Source of the DNA: Mytilus californianus
Lineage: Eukaryota > Mollusca > Bivalvia > Mytilida > Mytilidae
Reading direction: 5' to 3'
NCBI RefSeq assembly: GCF_021869535.1
Contig: NW_026262659.1
Location: 8,370,001 to 8,434,000, forward strand
Length of the DNA: 64,000 bases
Shown here: positions 43,119-55,730 of the stretch, in pieces
Layout: each line of letters starts with the position of its first letter
How positions within the stretch are numbered: position 1 is the first letter of the stretch
Notes under the pieces: model-generated
What the model was told of the DNA's origin: nothing
Database searches by the model: none
What the model saw: the letters and a program-made list of their open reading frames with translations, nothing else
Position numbers and translations under genes: made by a program

Positions 43119-44394
43119 GTAAATATTAACAGTTACAGATTTGAATTGGAGATTTATGAATTAAGAGTTAATGATTTAGTGGATATTTTCACAACTGGTT
43201 AATTTTCCCCTAATTTTATGATAAAGATCATTCTGTGAAATAACGTTAACGTCACGAATTTTGCTACACAACATTCCTCAACTGAAAATTATTTCCAAAA
43301 TTTCATAACATCAAATTTCAATTAAAGAATATTCGAATTTCCATGCTCGTGCCGAGGTACTAGCTACTGAGGGAAGTAATACCCTCGCGTACTAACAGTC
43401 AATCAAGAGATGTATCGACAAATATCCCTAGCATCATGTTTATCTTTAAAAAAAAGTGCAGAATTAGTAAATTGAAAAAAAAAAAAAAATAAAACATTGC
43501 AAAAATATAGACCCTAGAAATATTGAAAATTAAACTCGAACATACTTAATATAGATCGGAAGTCTTTTTCTGAGCATCCATTCTAGTCATGTTGCAAAAA
43601 TATTTTTTTATTCAGAAATATTATATCAAGTATCATTCAATATATAACAGAAATATCTAAAACTTGAAATTCAAAGATTATGCTTTAATGCATTCAAAAT
43701 TTTCAGACATCAATCCTTTTAAAATCAAGGGCATGCATGTATTTATGAAATGCATTTCTCTCATTAAATTTTAATTAATCCTATCGTTTAACGACTCCTC
43801 AATTAAGAAAAAATGAAGTTTTCCCTATATAATCCATATAGAATAACTGTGATTACGTTAATTTCAATGTATTTTAACGAAAAAAAAAACAAGGCCCGTG
43901 ACCCCCAGTTTTTATATTGAAATTTGAAAGTACATTGATCCAGAGGTCTTTCACAAAAGTGTAAGAAAATCAATCGAACATTTAGACACCACAGCTACCT
44001 TAAACAGTTTTGGTTATTATTACTTATGTTTGACAATAACGGTTGCTTCTTATTATTGATAGGGTGTCACGTTGTTATTATATATTTTGTCAAGGTAAGG
44101 GAATCATTCTAATGAAAATGGAGTTTCTAAACAAGACAACGATTAATAACAATTGATATGAGAAAGAATACCTTTAGATTTCTCATGTGTTACTGTATCT
44201 TGTTACTCAGGAAATTTAGTTTACTCTTGAGTAGTCCGAGGTTTTAAACTTTAATTAAATTTTAAGTTCTTAAACAAAATTAGGTTAACATTACCTGGAT
44301 TTGAAAGGTGTGGGCAAACGTAGCACTAAGTTTAGTTTAAACATATTGTATTTGCATAAGCACAAATTGGATGAGACACAGGTCAAACAGACTT
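43119..44394. other. Intron, nothing recognised
   Basis: AT-rich with short poly-A runs (43,470-43,490). No repeat or coding block is supported. Confidence 0.45.
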
Positions 44395-44640
44395 ATATGT
44401 CCCAAGTCAGGAGCCTGTAATTCAGTGGTTGTCGTTTGTTGCTGTGTTACATATTTGTTTTTCGTTCATTTTTTTGTACATTAATTAGGCCGTTAGTTTT
44501 CTCGTTTGAAATGTTTTACATTTGTCATTTAGGGACCTTTTATAGCTGACTATGCGGTATAGGCTTTGTTGAAGGCCGTTTGGTCTCTTGTGAATAGTTG
44601 TCTCATTGGCAATCATACCACATTTTCTATTTTATATTAT
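44395..44640 (+). repeat. Dispersed repeat related to the 864-bp element
   Basis: 'cccaagtcaggagcctg', 'ggttgtcgtttgttgctg' and 'tcattggcaatcatacca' parallel 15,745-16,020 in the same order. Confidence 0.75.
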
Positions 44641-44739
44641 GAAGTCTTCTCCATTTAACATATTTAACAATACAATATATAAGAGCATGCATATATTACA
44701 TATTGTTTCAACATTTGTACAAATTGGACAGAAAAATTA

Positions 44740-44870
44740 AATAGCACAAAAGAAGTAGAGAGAAAAAAAAATAAATAAAAGAACACAAAAAAACAACAAG
44801 TAAATAAATTAATAAAAATAAAAACAAAAACAACCCCCCCCCCCCCCCAAAAAAAAAAAAAAAGACACAA
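44740..44870. repeat. Low-complexity A-rich and poly-C tract
   Basis: AAATAAA-type repeats followed by about 14 cytosines and 15 adenines. This gives phenylalanine/glycine-rich chance frames on the minus strand. Confidence 0.9.
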
Positions 44871-44989
44871 CTGAACCTAAATGATGATGTATATGTGGTC
44901 AAGTTTTACTATCTACAGTAAGGAATCTACTCGACCCTCTGATAAACTCAAACACATGTTTGAAGATATTTTCATTTTGCTCCTGAGTA

Positions 44990-47400
44990 AGTAGACTACT
45001 AGCCGAGGTTAATAGTTCTACATTTAATGGACAGTTATTTGGGAGCCAGCTAAGATTTTCTTAAAGCTTACTTCTTATTTCTGAATATAATATACATTTA
45101 AAAAAGAAATGATGCGAATCTTTGCGATACACACCGCAGTGGATCATAAAATTAATTCTAGACAGATCATAATTCAGGAAGGAAGCAGAACATCGAAGTT
45201 GAGTAAGCACAATGTTAAGTTTACGACTTCCAAAATCGTAATGTTTCGGCATGTATTTATTACTATTGGGATTTAATTTTTTTAGTTTCTTTTTTTTAAT
45301 TTTCCTATTGTATCTGCTTCACGGGTTGAAATATCAAGTTTATTCCATAGACGTATAGTTGATGGTATAAATGATTCATTAGTTAATGGAAGTCTGCAGA
45401 ACGGAAGTATTATATCGTTACCATTGCGTAATGCATAAACAGTCATACTTTGGATTGTTGGTGGAATTAGATTACTCAAATATTCTGATACATTATTTTG
45501 TGTAATATTATAAAACATTTGAATTTTTCATCTTTCTCTTCTTTCTGCGAACGTTTCCCATCCAAGTTCCTAGTAAATTACCCTTGAGCTTGTAAAAATA
45601 GGTAAACCCGTTACTACTCGAGCAGCTAGAAGCTGTAATTGCTTCATCTTATTAATATTACCCAATCTCATATTATCCCAAACTTCACTGGTACATTCAA
45701 ATAAAAGTCTTATTAAAACTAGATTCAACATTTTTTTACTAAGTCTATATTTCAGTTTCCTTATCATATTTATATGTTTAGATACACTTAAAATAATATT
45801 GTCAATATGAACATTTCATTTAGCATCACTGTAAATGTAGCCCCTAAGTGTTTGTGATCATTAGTTACTGTTATGTTTTTCCATTAAATGTAAAATTCAT
45901 TTCTGGGATGTCAACATTCGAAAATGACATAATTTCTTTTTTATCAGGATTAAAAGATATTAAAAACTTTTGAGACCATTCGATCAGCTCATCCATGTCG
46001 TGATTTATAACAGATGCTATCTGCAATGCATCGTGATCTGCATAGCTGAACGATGTGTAATCTGCAAAGAGTCTGCAGAGAGAATAAAGCGCCGCAATAT
46101 CATTTATGTAAATAATATAAAATGCAATAGTCCGAGGACAGACCCTTGTGGAACCCCAGCAGAATTATTGCAAAGTTTTGAAGAAGTAGAAAACTGTTTA
46201 ATAACCACTTTGTTTTCTATCATTCAGATAGCTTTTAAACCATTTTAATAGATTACCTTTTATACCATAAGCCTTCATTTTATCTACAAGTACATCATGC
46301 CAAACTTTATCAAAGGCTTTTGAAAAATCGTAAAATACAAAAAACTAATCCGCAAAAAATGCAATTATATATTGCTAATAGTTGATGAACAGTTGAGCAT
46401 TTAGGGAGAACACCAGATTGATATGCATATATCAATTTGTTTCTTTGTAAGTGGTTGAAACATGTTTATGTATAACACGTTGCATGATTTTACCTATACA
46501 ACTAATGAGTGGTATTGGTCGATAATTGGAAGGTAATGAATTGTCACCCTTTTTAAATAAAGCTATTACATTTGCAATTTTCGAGCTAGATGGATACTTG
46601 CACTGCTGAAATGATTTATTAAATATCATACTTAGTGGAATTGCAATTTTATCGGGTCAAATTTTGAGTATCTTATGACTTATGATGTCGGGACATGATG
46701 CTTTGTTGGGATTTAGAAGTTTGATGATATCAACAATTTCATTAGTATTAATCACTATAGATTAATAGTCTTTTTCATCAAAATCGGGTAATTGAGCATC
46801 AGTTCCTTCCAACGATGAAATAAAACAGAAATACTTAATATTTAGAAGGTCGCATTTCTCGTCGTCACCGTAAGCAATGTTATCAAAACTGTCATCGTTT
46901 AAAATATTTTAGAGTGGGGGTATATTACAAGAAACCTTTATTGGGTTTAATCAGCATCTTCACAATTTTCCAGTAAGTTTTAGAATTGCCGGCATTATCT
47001 AATATTATATTTATCAAATTTGTTTCCAAAATTTCTTTCGCTTCTTTTTTCATATTATCCACTTTGTTTCTCTGTTTTTTATATTTATTAGTATCGGTTA
47101 CTTTTTTAGATTTGATTGCCTTTTTTCGAAGTCTATCTCTCTTGCGAATTGATTTTCTAATTTCATTATTGAACCAGGGTTTATAGTTGCCACATATTGT
47201 TACAATTCAAGTTGGAATGTTCTCTCCTGCAATGTCAAGAATTGTTTTGGTAAATGTACTGACCATTTCATCAACGTCATGAACACCAGAAAAGAGTTCT
47301 TTCCAATCAACAGAATTTAACATGTTATTAAAAATATCTACGTTTGCTTTTTTATACAGCCGTATTTCTCTTTTGAACGACTTTGTTACACTTCCTTACT
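44990..47400 (-). pseudogene. Heavily decayed non-LTR retrotransposon (LINE) in the intron before Ig domain 2
   Basis: Minus-strand fragments in coding order: 'SSSKIANVIALFKKGDNSLP' with 'NYRPIPLISCIGKIMQRVI' (46,629-46,432, RT fingers); 'GVPQGSVLG' near 46,150; 'FADYTSFSYADHDAL', the degenerate FADD catalytic box near 46,050; 'FNPDKKEIMSFSN'. Then come thumb pieces ('LLFECTSEVWDN', 'QLQLLAARVVTGL') and a C-terminal block ('SRKLNIVLTQLRCSASFLNY', 'VYRKDSHHFFFKC') down to 45,061. The catalytic 'FADD' has become 'FADY', and there are many stops and frameshifts. The family is jockey/CR1-like by motif style. Confidence 0.8.
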
Positions 47401-47428
47401 ACATACATACATACATACATACATACAT

Positions 47429-47459
<31 letters not shown>

Positions 47460-47468
47460 TACATACAC
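47399..47468. repeat. (ACAT)n / (AC)n microsatellite
   Basis: About a dozen ACAT units with an internal AC run, 340 bp upstream of the Ig2 exon. Likely length-polymorphic. Confidence 0.95.
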
Positions 47469-47808
47469 GTCTCATAAATAGGGCGAAAATCAAATATTTG
47501 TTTCTGCCTTTTAGTTCTAATTTGAATTAAACAAGACATTTTATTCAACCTATACACGTTTGAAAAGAAACTTGCATTTGCCCCGGGTAGAAAGTAGTTA
47601 ACGCTTAATATTTTTAAGAAACTACCAAGGTCTTATTCATTCAAATTTCCTTGAGATCAATTCACTAATCCAGACTGGCCTTTAATTAGATAACATTTGT
47701 GGAATTTTTAACAAGGATTCCACATAACTTTATAATTGTCATAAAAAAATCAAAAATCCAAACATTGATACCAATTGTGGTTCTTGACTAAATGTATCTT
47801 AATTGTAG

Positions 47809-48102
47809 ATCCAAACAATTTATTTGCACCAACATGGACAGAATTTCTGAATTTGACAATCTACCACTATAGAAAGTCATATCTACCTTGTCGGGTAACA
47901 GATCCGTCTACGAAAGTCAAATTGCTTAATACTGTTGAAAATAAGGAGGTTGAGGTCGGAGACAGTACTGCTGTGTCTTATGACCCAAGACTTGGTTTTA
48001 TACTGCTCTACCCTAACCAGTTCTTTGATGGCCAATTCGAATGTAAAGCAACATCCAAAGATGGGAAAGAAGACTCCCTTATTATGGTTCTCAGGTACCT
48101 TA
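47809..48102 (+). CDS. Exon: Ig domain 2 (PDGFR/VEGFR-like ligand-binding type)
   Basis: A 98-codon phase 1-1 exon, acceptor 'aattgtag', donor 'gtaagt'. It reads 'KSYLPCRVTDPSTKVKLLN', 'VSYDPRLGFILLYPNQFFDG' and 'QFECKATSKDGKE'. The 'LPCRVTDPxxxVxL...YDPRxGF' core is what vertebrate PDGFR/VEGFR second Ig domains show ('PCRxTxPxxxVTL...YDxRxGF'). It is the strongest single clue to receptor class. D2 of these receptors is a main growth-factor contact. The whole domain is in one exon, unlike D1, D3, D4, D6 and D7. Confidence 0.92.
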
Positions 48103-48227
48103 GTAAGTAAAATGGATTTACCTCTCTTTTATTTAGATTATAGTTTTCTGAATGACATTTGGGCAGAAACATTGTTTTCTTCCTGACATTAATTAACAAG
48201 GCAGTATCCATTATCCTAGGATTATAT

Positions 48228-48365
48228 GGGCTTGGAGTCATAAAACTTGACTCAGTGCTCAAAGCTCAAAAATCTTGCTCGAAACATTGAATACAGCATT
48301 TTGATTGGTTGATATTGGAGTACGAATACAAAAAACTGACTCGAAAGGTTTTATGACCAATAGGC
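48228..48365. repeat. Short element with TCATAAAAC / GTTTTATGA ends
   Basis: 'gtcataaaacttgactcag' at 48,237 is mirrored by 'ctgactcgaaaggttttatga' ending at 48,356. The inverted-end, non-coding layout suggests a miniature inverted-repeat element in the intron after Ig2. Confidence 0.5.
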
Positions 48366-50600
48366 CTGGTCTCTTCTGAAGACGGAAATGTCTTGTGTTT
48401 TTTAAGTTCATTAATTAAAAGGTTAAACTGCAGCTTTTACTGAAATGGTGGGATATGTTTAGATAAAACATTTCAATCATACATTCAAACCTGTGTGGAT
48501 AAGACTCCTCTGTTGTGAGGAATATTTCTATGAGTGTAGGGGTTACTAGGTCAAAGATCAAGGTCGTAATAATTAAAAAGAAGCATAATTATCTCTAAAC
48601 TAGAACTACAACATCTGTTAACATACCCCTTAAATATAATTACATAACTTTAGATAGTGGTTATATACACCTCATCATTCGTAGACATTGACATTTTATC
48701 TTGATAATATTGAAGGTACATTTGTCAGGAAAAGAAATTTTGACATTGTTTGGTTTGTGAATCAAACACCACTTTACATTACCTTCTCTATCACTTGAAC
48801 TTGTTCTGACCTTGAAATTATTTATTTTTTTGTCCAGTCTTTTCAGCGGGAGTATTTTTCAGACCCCTGGGTATATACGGGAAGCTATACCAAAAATATT
48901 TTTCATAAGTTTCCAAATGGGTTGGGTGTTCTTGAACAATAAGAGTAAAACAACTCAGTTAATTGTGTAAAATGTAGTTTTCTCAAACAAAATATCATAA
49001 TTTACACCTATTCAAAAAAGGACTTAAAGGCTGAGTAGTTCGATCCCCTGCACAAATGTTTTAATATCATTTCCATGAACTTTTGATACTTTTTACTGGA
49101 ATCTTTGATGAGCCTTTTTATTAAACGGTTACTTATCAAACATCAAATATTTTGTTTTCAAAACCAACTATTATTTTCAAAATGCAGTGGTCACTTCTAT
49201 GGTAGTGTATATATTTTTTTTTGGAAAACATGGCTTTCAAGCCATCTTATGACCTCAATAATTGAGTTGACGTTTTATACTATTCAAGAATCTCCGTTTT
49301 GTGCTTTCTAATGAGGAACTCATATTCTTTACATTGTTTTGTTTAAATGAGTAAAAGAAACAAACAGATTTAGTTCAAACAACTATTCGTTATTTTGCTT
49401 CTGAAAATCCTCATGTCTTAATATCTCCATTTTTTATTTGTGTATATTTTAAAATACGGAAAATAAGTATTAAGCAATAATAAGAACACGTAGGATGGCA
49501 CTATGGGAATTCCGCACTTCGATTACACCAGTAGCTCGGATTTCGTTGTGCGCATTGTTAAAGTGCGAATGTCTTTCCGAAATGAAACTTTTCCTGGAGC
49601 GATGATGTTCCAAATCAATCAGGTAACCCAAATAATACCTCGATATTGAACTACCATTAGGAAATAGAGAGAAACGTCAATTGATGCGTTGTCTTCAATC
49701 AAAATATGAACTAAATGATTTAATTAAGCGCATGCGTAGTTTTCTTGAATTTATTGTGTAATACCTTATGGTGCACCGATCAACGGAAACATCGACTAAT
49801 AGGTTCCTAGATCCGATGATTACAGGATTTCGTGTTACTCTTTACAATTTTTTGTTTCATTGAATTGTGTTTTCGAGTATCAGATATATGAATTTAACTG
49901 CTTCAACATTTGTCAAAGGTCAGTTATTTCATGCAGGTAATCTATTTTGTTAACACTCAATAGTTTGAAAATAAAACATAAATGTTATGGAACAGAAAGA
50001 AGGAATCATAAGTTCAACAGTACTAGTAGTGTACACCAAAAGAAAAAAAAGAAGATGTACAATTGATGATACAAAACCGCAACCCTTAAAAATGTAATAG
50101 CATATAAAATCCAGGTCATAGATATCATGGATATTTTCAAAATTCATTATTCACCCCTGTCACATTCGCCTCTGGGGATATAGTCTATTTGTCTGTACTA
50201 AACAAGCTAATACTCGTAACTCAATAGACAGTTTTCACAAAAGTTTCACATTTGGTAGAATTTATTTTTCATCATACTCTTTCATCACATACTCTACCCT
50301 CATTTAATTCTGGAATTTTGAAGTAGTCTTTGAATGAACTATTAACCGTGTAGCTGTCTAGTAACATTTATGGCCACATGATCCTTAAAGACAAAGAAAG
50401 AACATATTGACCCGTTTATTAAGTATTGTACAAAGGTATAATTGACACTGGGTACGTGAGATTGGTTGTTATATTCAGAGGGAATATTTAAAACATAATT
50501 GCATTTGAATTGCCAAGATTTCGGTAAGAATTATATTGTCTATTTGTAAATATCCACTGTACCAAGGATGGTTTGCAATTTTTAAAATTAAACAGCTACA
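48366..50600. other. Intron, nothing recognised
   Basis: No coding motif, clear repeat or RNA gene was found. Short chance frames only. Confidence 0.45.
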
Positions 50601-50607
50601 TTAAGAG

Positions 50608-51620
50608 AGGGTCGAAAGATACCAGAGGGACATTCAAACTTATAAATCGAAAATAAACTGACAACGCCATGGCTAAAAAAGAAAAAGACAAACAGACAAA
50701 CAGACAAACAATAGTACACAAAACACAACATAGAAAACTAAAGACTAAGCAACACGAACCCCACCAAAAACTGGGGGTGATCTCAGGTGCTCCGGAAGTG
50801 TAAGCAGATCCTGCTCCACATGTGGAGTTGCTCATGTAAGTACAAACCCGGTAACAAGTCGGTAGGTTACATTCGTAAAAAGGGGACGGGATTGTAGTTA
50901 CGACATTAGGAACATAACGCTAACGGTCAACCAACTCGTGACCGTAAAATTTACGAAGGGATGATTTCAACTTCACCATTTAGAACTCTTGGTATAATAG
51001 CTTCCTTGTGAGCAGCAACCCTCTATCAAGGAAATCATGATAAGATATACAAGCCCGGGAATATTGTATCAATTGGCAGATATATGCTCCGTATGCAGGC
51101 GCTGCTGGAATGTTGCTACATAGAAACGGAAAGTTCACAATTGGGAAGCTGAAATCATCTCTTTTGTCGTAAAGTTTTGTCTTCAACCAACCCTCATTGT
51201 CAATTTCTAGATGTAAGTCAAGATATGAAGCAGACTTAACTGAATCTGTTGTATCCTTTATCTCAAGTTCGATGGGATAGATGCGTTCAACATAGTCAAC
51301 AAATTTTGAATTATTTAGTGAGAGAACATCATTTATATAGCGGAAGAGAAAGTTAAAGGATACTGATAACTTCTTTTCTTTCTTCCTAAGAAGTTCTTGT
51401 ATGAAGTCAGCCTCATAAAAATTAAGGAACAAGTTGGCAAGAAGAGGGAAACAGTTGGTTCCCATGGGAATGCCGATTGTTTGTTGAAAAACACGTCTTC
51501 CAAACGTAACAAATATGTTGTCAATCAAGAAATCAAGCATCTGGATAATGTCAGTTTCAGAGAATGTTTTGTTTGAATCAGAGTGATTTTTTACAAAGTA
51601 GGATTGATCCCCCCTAAGAC
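50608..51620 (-). pseudogene. Penelope-like RT relic with 3' tail
   Basis: The 186-codon minus frame (51,540-50,980) covers the RT palm to C terminus: 'QQTIGIPMGTNCFPLLANLF', 'FRYINDVLSLNN', 'VESAYLDLHLEI'-type spacing, 'KRDDFSFPIVNFPFLCSNIP', 'PAYGAYICQLIQYSRAC' and 'RKLLYQEF'. The catalytic box is YIND instead of YIDD, so the second metal-binding aspartate is lost and the enzyme would be inactive even though the frame is open. The tail 50,608-50,880 carries the dispersed 'gataccagagggacattc' block found also at 4,375. It is intronic, antisense to the receptor gene. The low number of stops suggests a fairly young insert. Confidence 0.82.
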
Positions 51621-51622
51621 AA

Positions 51623-52555
51623 GATACTTGAATCTACGTTGGCCATTCTTTTTTATGAAACAAAGCAATACCAACTCTTTCAATTTGTCTTTAAGATTGA
51701 ATCAAATAGCGAATACATGTTCGGTTGAAATATTTTTGGGAAACAATACAAATATCAATGGAAACAATTGCAATATTTTCCCTCAGATCCATCAATCTCT
51801 GACTGTTATTTGCAATGAATAAAACTAATTTTCCACTATGGATTTTATCACAGAAAGTAAGCTTATAGCTTTTATATGAAGTTAACAGTAAACAGCTCTC
51901 AAGAAAAATATTGTGCACTGGTACTATATTTTCATTTGAGGCTGGGGCATACTGTGTTACCCATGTCCGTGTTTCTGTCATTCAGTCCTTCTGTCATTCT
52001 GAAAGCAAACATTTGTTTTGACTTTCATCATTATGCCCTATAAATATCTATTTTAATTTTGATACATGAATGTATAATGATAACTTACTTATTGAGTTTG
52101 TGTTTAGCTTGACAATTGTTTAGCAGAATTAGGGCCCTCAGATTTGATGAAAACTTGTATTTGTTTTACCAGCTAGCTAAAAGAACTTAACTGAAAAATT
52201 GTCTTAGATTACACATTACAATTGCATAACAGTTGTATGTATATGCTTGCGATGAAATTATTATCTTATTATCCGTTTACCGTCATTACTGTCACTATAT
52301 ATTTTATGTTATTATGCTTAAAAATTATGTCAGCACCTGTAATTTAAGATTCATTCATTCATCTAAATGCTGCAGCAAGGGAGAAAAAGGGGGAGGGGGC
52401 ATTTGTGGTGTACCGACACATCAACTTGTAAATGTGTGTTTATCTAAGTATACATTTGTTTATTGTACATCTTTACTTTTAAAGAGAGTAAACTTAATGT
52501 TATTATTATTTAACGATGAGTGCAACTATTAAATTTTTCTTTTAACAATACTTAG
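51623..52555. other. Intron, nothing recognised
   Basis: AT-rich intron DNA upstream of the Ig3 exon. A short G-rich 'gggggaggggg' run lies near 52,390. No gene is supported. Confidence 0.45.
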
Positions 52556-52695
52556 GATCAACATCAGTACCACAGCCAGCCTTAATAATATCTAAAACAA
52601 CAGTAATGATAGGTGAGGAATTTGAAATCCAGTGCAGGGTATATATTGATAGAGGAGCTACATTTGTTATGAACTGGTCATACTCATCAAATGAG
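52556..52695 (+). CDS. Exon: Ig domain 3, first half
   Basis: Acceptor 'atacttag', donor 'gag|gtaagg'; phase 1 to 0, 140 bases. It reads 'PALIISKTTVMIGEEFEIQC', then 'VYIDRGATFVMNWSY'. The 'GE-x-x-x-x-x-C...FxxNW-x-Y' pattern matches VEGFR/PDGFR D3 strands B and C. Confidence 0.85.
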
Positions 52696-53347
52696 GTAAG
52701 GAAATAACCACTTTGTCTTACTCATCGGGTGCACTGTTTTACCTCACTCTGTCAATCCGGACGTTCATCAGTAAATCTGTAGGCCCGTCCACCCGGACGT
52801 CCATGTGTTCTTCCGTCCATTCGCACATAAAACTTCCATTTTCGCATTTTTCTCAGGAACTACAAATCAGAGTATATACATGGTCAAATTCACGTAAGTA
52901 AGAACCAGATTTGTACATTCACAAAATTTTGAAGAAAAGCCAACGTTTCACCAATTTAGACATAAAAATGTCCATTCAAAGGCTGAAACTGGCGAGAATG
53001 CAAAAAGTCCTTGTTAAGGAACCTACATTGAAAGTCTTGTACAGAAAATGGCTCTTGCAAGAAAAAGAAAGGATTTCAAAAATTATTAGACTTATATAAT
53101 AATTGATTTTCTAAATAAAGGAATTATGTATAGTAAATTTAATTAGAACTAATTACACGAATGTTTAAACAATGAAGCAAAGCGAAAATATACTAAATGC
53201 TTATGAAAAATTGGGAAGTACCTGTTTAATTTAGATGAAAGTCGTTTCGAAACATCGAAAAATCAGCTCAACTGCTACACTGGCAACAATGGTATACTGA
53301 TGTTCAAATCTCATACATCCATTTGATGGTTTGATTTGATATTTCAG

Positions 53348-53534
53348 AGATCAGATCGACTACATTATACAGATCCAATAACAGAGGTTAAGTCAGAAAC
53401 TGTCGACTTTGATGTTTTGTACAGCAACATGGTCGTAACAAATGCTAAAAAGAGTGACGAAGGAGAATACACGTGTAAAGTGCTGACGCATGATGGAAAA
53501 CAAAATAATGTCAGCACCGTAATAAATGTAGTGG
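53348..53534 (+). CDS. Exon: Ig domain 3, second half
   Basis: Acceptor 'tatttcag', donor 'gtgg|gtaggt'; phase 0 to 1, 187 bases. It reads 'VDFDVLYSNMVVTNAKKSDE', 'GEYTCKVLTHDGKQNN' and 'STVINVVG'. The 'SDEGEYTC' motif gives the second Ig cysteine. Confidence 0.88.
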
Positions 53535-53764
53535 GTAGGTGTTGAAATCATTAGGTGTTAAATTTATGTATCTTAACTACCATGAATTTATACGAAGTGA
53601 ACAAAAGTTACCTTCACATATTGGAAACAAATAAATTTTAATCTGAAAGTATATTTTCCGATGTTTCAATCTCATAAATTAAAAAGACAAATTAAAAAGG
53701 TAACAAACAAAAACTGAGGGAATCGTATGAATTGCAAAAGGAGAAAAACTTAACAGATTAAACG

Positions 53765-53960
53765 GCTATTTTGGTATCTAAAAATCTACGACTGCGAAAC
53801 ACGTCGATAGTGAGTTGAGATGTACACATATCGTATCGGTCAATCAGTTTGTGATGGCGACCGTAAAACTCATGTAGTGTTGATTTCAGTCGTTCTTCTT
53901 CATGACTCTGTTGGAGCAGTTTTATGTAATAAGCACTTCCACAAGGGATAAGTGATCAAA
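53765..53960 (-). pseudogene. Penelope-like RT C-terminal fragment
   Basis: On the minus strand, 'EERLKSTLHEFYGRHHKLI' followed by 'DRYDMCTSQL' matches the 'RLxxxLxxFYGRHHELVDRYxxSLSQM' C terminus of the RT family at 50,980 and 61,570. Flanking sequence is out of frame. Confidence 0.65.
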
Positions 53961-54223
53961 ATGTTGACCTTTACAGTTTTTTTTAAAGAAATATTACAAT
54001 GTATTTAATTCAAAAAACTGTCGATAAACTTAAGTCGTTTGTTAAAACATGCCATTAAAACAACGTGTTAAATTATTTGAATTTCAGGACAAAAATCAAA
54101 GCACATCTTTGTCTTTTTTGTTGTTCTGGCTGATATTCAAGTATCATAGTAAATTGTTATCAAAGGTAAAAAAGAACAAAATGCAAAAGCTTTATAATTA
54201 AGACGCCAAACTCGTTTCATCTT

Positions 54224-54475
54224 GGGGCCTCTGTGTCCCAGTGGTCTAAGTAGTCGAACTACTGTATCACTAGCCAGTCAACACTGAGGTTGTGAGTTCG
54301 ACTTCCGCACGGGGCAGATGCACTCGACTCTAATCGTAATTGACTAGGATTGTCAGTTTTTCTATCGATGGTCGGTAGTTCTCTCCGGGCACTCCGGCTT
54401 CCTCCACCAATAAATACTGACCGCCACGAAATAGCTCAATAGTGTTGAAAGTGGCCTTAAAAACAATCAATCTCG
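54224..54475 (+). repeat. tRNA-derived SINE
   Basis: The head contains a Pol III A-box-like 'tggtctaagtagtcg' (54,242) and a B-box-like 'ggttgtgagttcgacttcc' (54,290). Then come a central domain with 'ctctccgggcactccggctt' and a tail ending 'aaaaacaatcaatctcg'. The central domain resembles the conserved core shared by several metazoan SINE families; the exact family is inferred. The 5,636 copy keeps only the 3' part. Confidence 0.78.
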
Positions 54476-54575
54476 TTCCATCTGCACAAAAATCATCAAT
54501 AGAGCTCAAAATAAGCATATAAAACTTGTTTCGTAAATTCTATGAATAATGTTATCACGGTTTTACCTTTCACAG

Positions 54576-54735
54576 ATTTTGTATCATTAGTAATTGCTTG
54601 GTCAATAGTGTATGCAGAAGAAGGTAAACGGGTAACCTTGAGAGCTGACTTTAATGGAAATCCCTTCCTTCCCACAATTACATGGTGGCGCGGGAATAAC
54701 CAGCTTCATAATGTGGACGGAAACGAGACTATAAC
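54576..54735 (+). CDS. Exon: Ig domain 4, first half (no cysteine)
   Basis: Acceptor 'ttcacag', donor 'gtatgt'; phase 1 to 2, 160 bases. It reads 'YAEEGKRVTLRADFNGNP', then 'PTITWWRGNNQLHN'. The strand B cysteine is replaced ('VTLRADF'), as in D4 of VEGFR and PDGFR receptors, where this domain lacks the disulphide and makes receptor-receptor contacts. The W of strand C is kept. Confidence 0.85.
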
Positions 54736-55134
54736 GTATGTTAAATGAATAATCATTGAATAATCAATCATTGTTAGCTCGCCATCATCATCGATATCTA
54801 TACATAAACTTTTTGCAAGATGTTTTCCTGTGTTACTACAAAACAAATTTGAACATATATTATCTTGAATTATCTGATTAGATTATCATGTTTGAATAAA
54901 TATTAGTAAGAATTGCTGAGACATCTTAAGAGCTTATGGAATGGTACGATAAATGCCTTCCCCAAAATTAGAGTATTTATTTATCATCTAAACGGCTGCT
55001 ACGTTTAAAACAATATCCAGTAAAACACAACAATTGGACGTGTTTTACATTAAATATGAAATATAAAGAATTACAAAAAAAAGTATTTCAATTACTCTAT
55101 TCAAGTATTACATAATTATGTAATAATTTTGCAG

Positions 55135-55256
55135 CACTACGACGAACACAACTGCTTATTCCATCAAGAGAGTGGCAAAATATATGACTGGAACATACAC
55201 AGTTAAAGCTGAAAGCACCATTTTAGTAACTAAAGATATTAAATTGGTTGTTAGAT
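55135..55256 (+). CDS. Exon: Ig domain 4, second half (no cysteine)
   Basis: Acceptor 'tttgcag', donor 'gtaagt'; phase 2 to 1, 122 bases. It reads 'AYSIKRVAKYMTGTYTVKAE' and ends 'DIKLVVR'. Where an Ig has 'GxYxC', this has 'GTYTV'. This matches the 'GNYTV' of vertebrate VEGFR D4 and supports the receptor class independently of D2. Confidence 0.87.
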
Positions 55257-55730
55257 GTAAGTAACAATTTGTGGTTATCTAAGGGCTATCAAGATATCAG
55301 TAATAAGGTTTCAAGTTTTTTTGCAAAGTTTACGATTAAAAGCATATGTGGGAAATTTGTGAATGGAATAGTAACTCAACGACACAAACAAAAGAGAACA
55401 ATATACAGTCTTCAAACACAATCAGATTTCTATAAAATAAGTAAACCTCTAAATATCTAGAAGCTAGCGTCTCATTCAACAAATGTTGAAAACCATTATT
55501 TAAATGTTCTAGTAATTATCAATTGAAAAGTTTGAATAAGAGCTCTATTAATTTGGTATGGTTCAGAAAAATTAAACATTATTACAAAGGTTTTACTTCC
55601 ATTAACATACAAAAAGTTAAAAAAAAAAGAAGGGAGAAACAAGAAAGTTTCTTTGTTTATTTAAGAATGATTTATTATTAGCTTCTATATGTATAAATGA
55701 GGTAACTATATAAATGTGTTGTTTTGACAG

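Noticed and set aside
44664-44902. Phenylalanine/glycine-rich minus-strand proteins
   Set aside because: Translations of poly-A, AAATAAA and poly-C tracts.
54224-54330. Functional tRNA gene
   Set aside because: A- and B-box-like strings exist, but arms do not pair into a cloverleaf. The block continues into a SINE central domain and tail.
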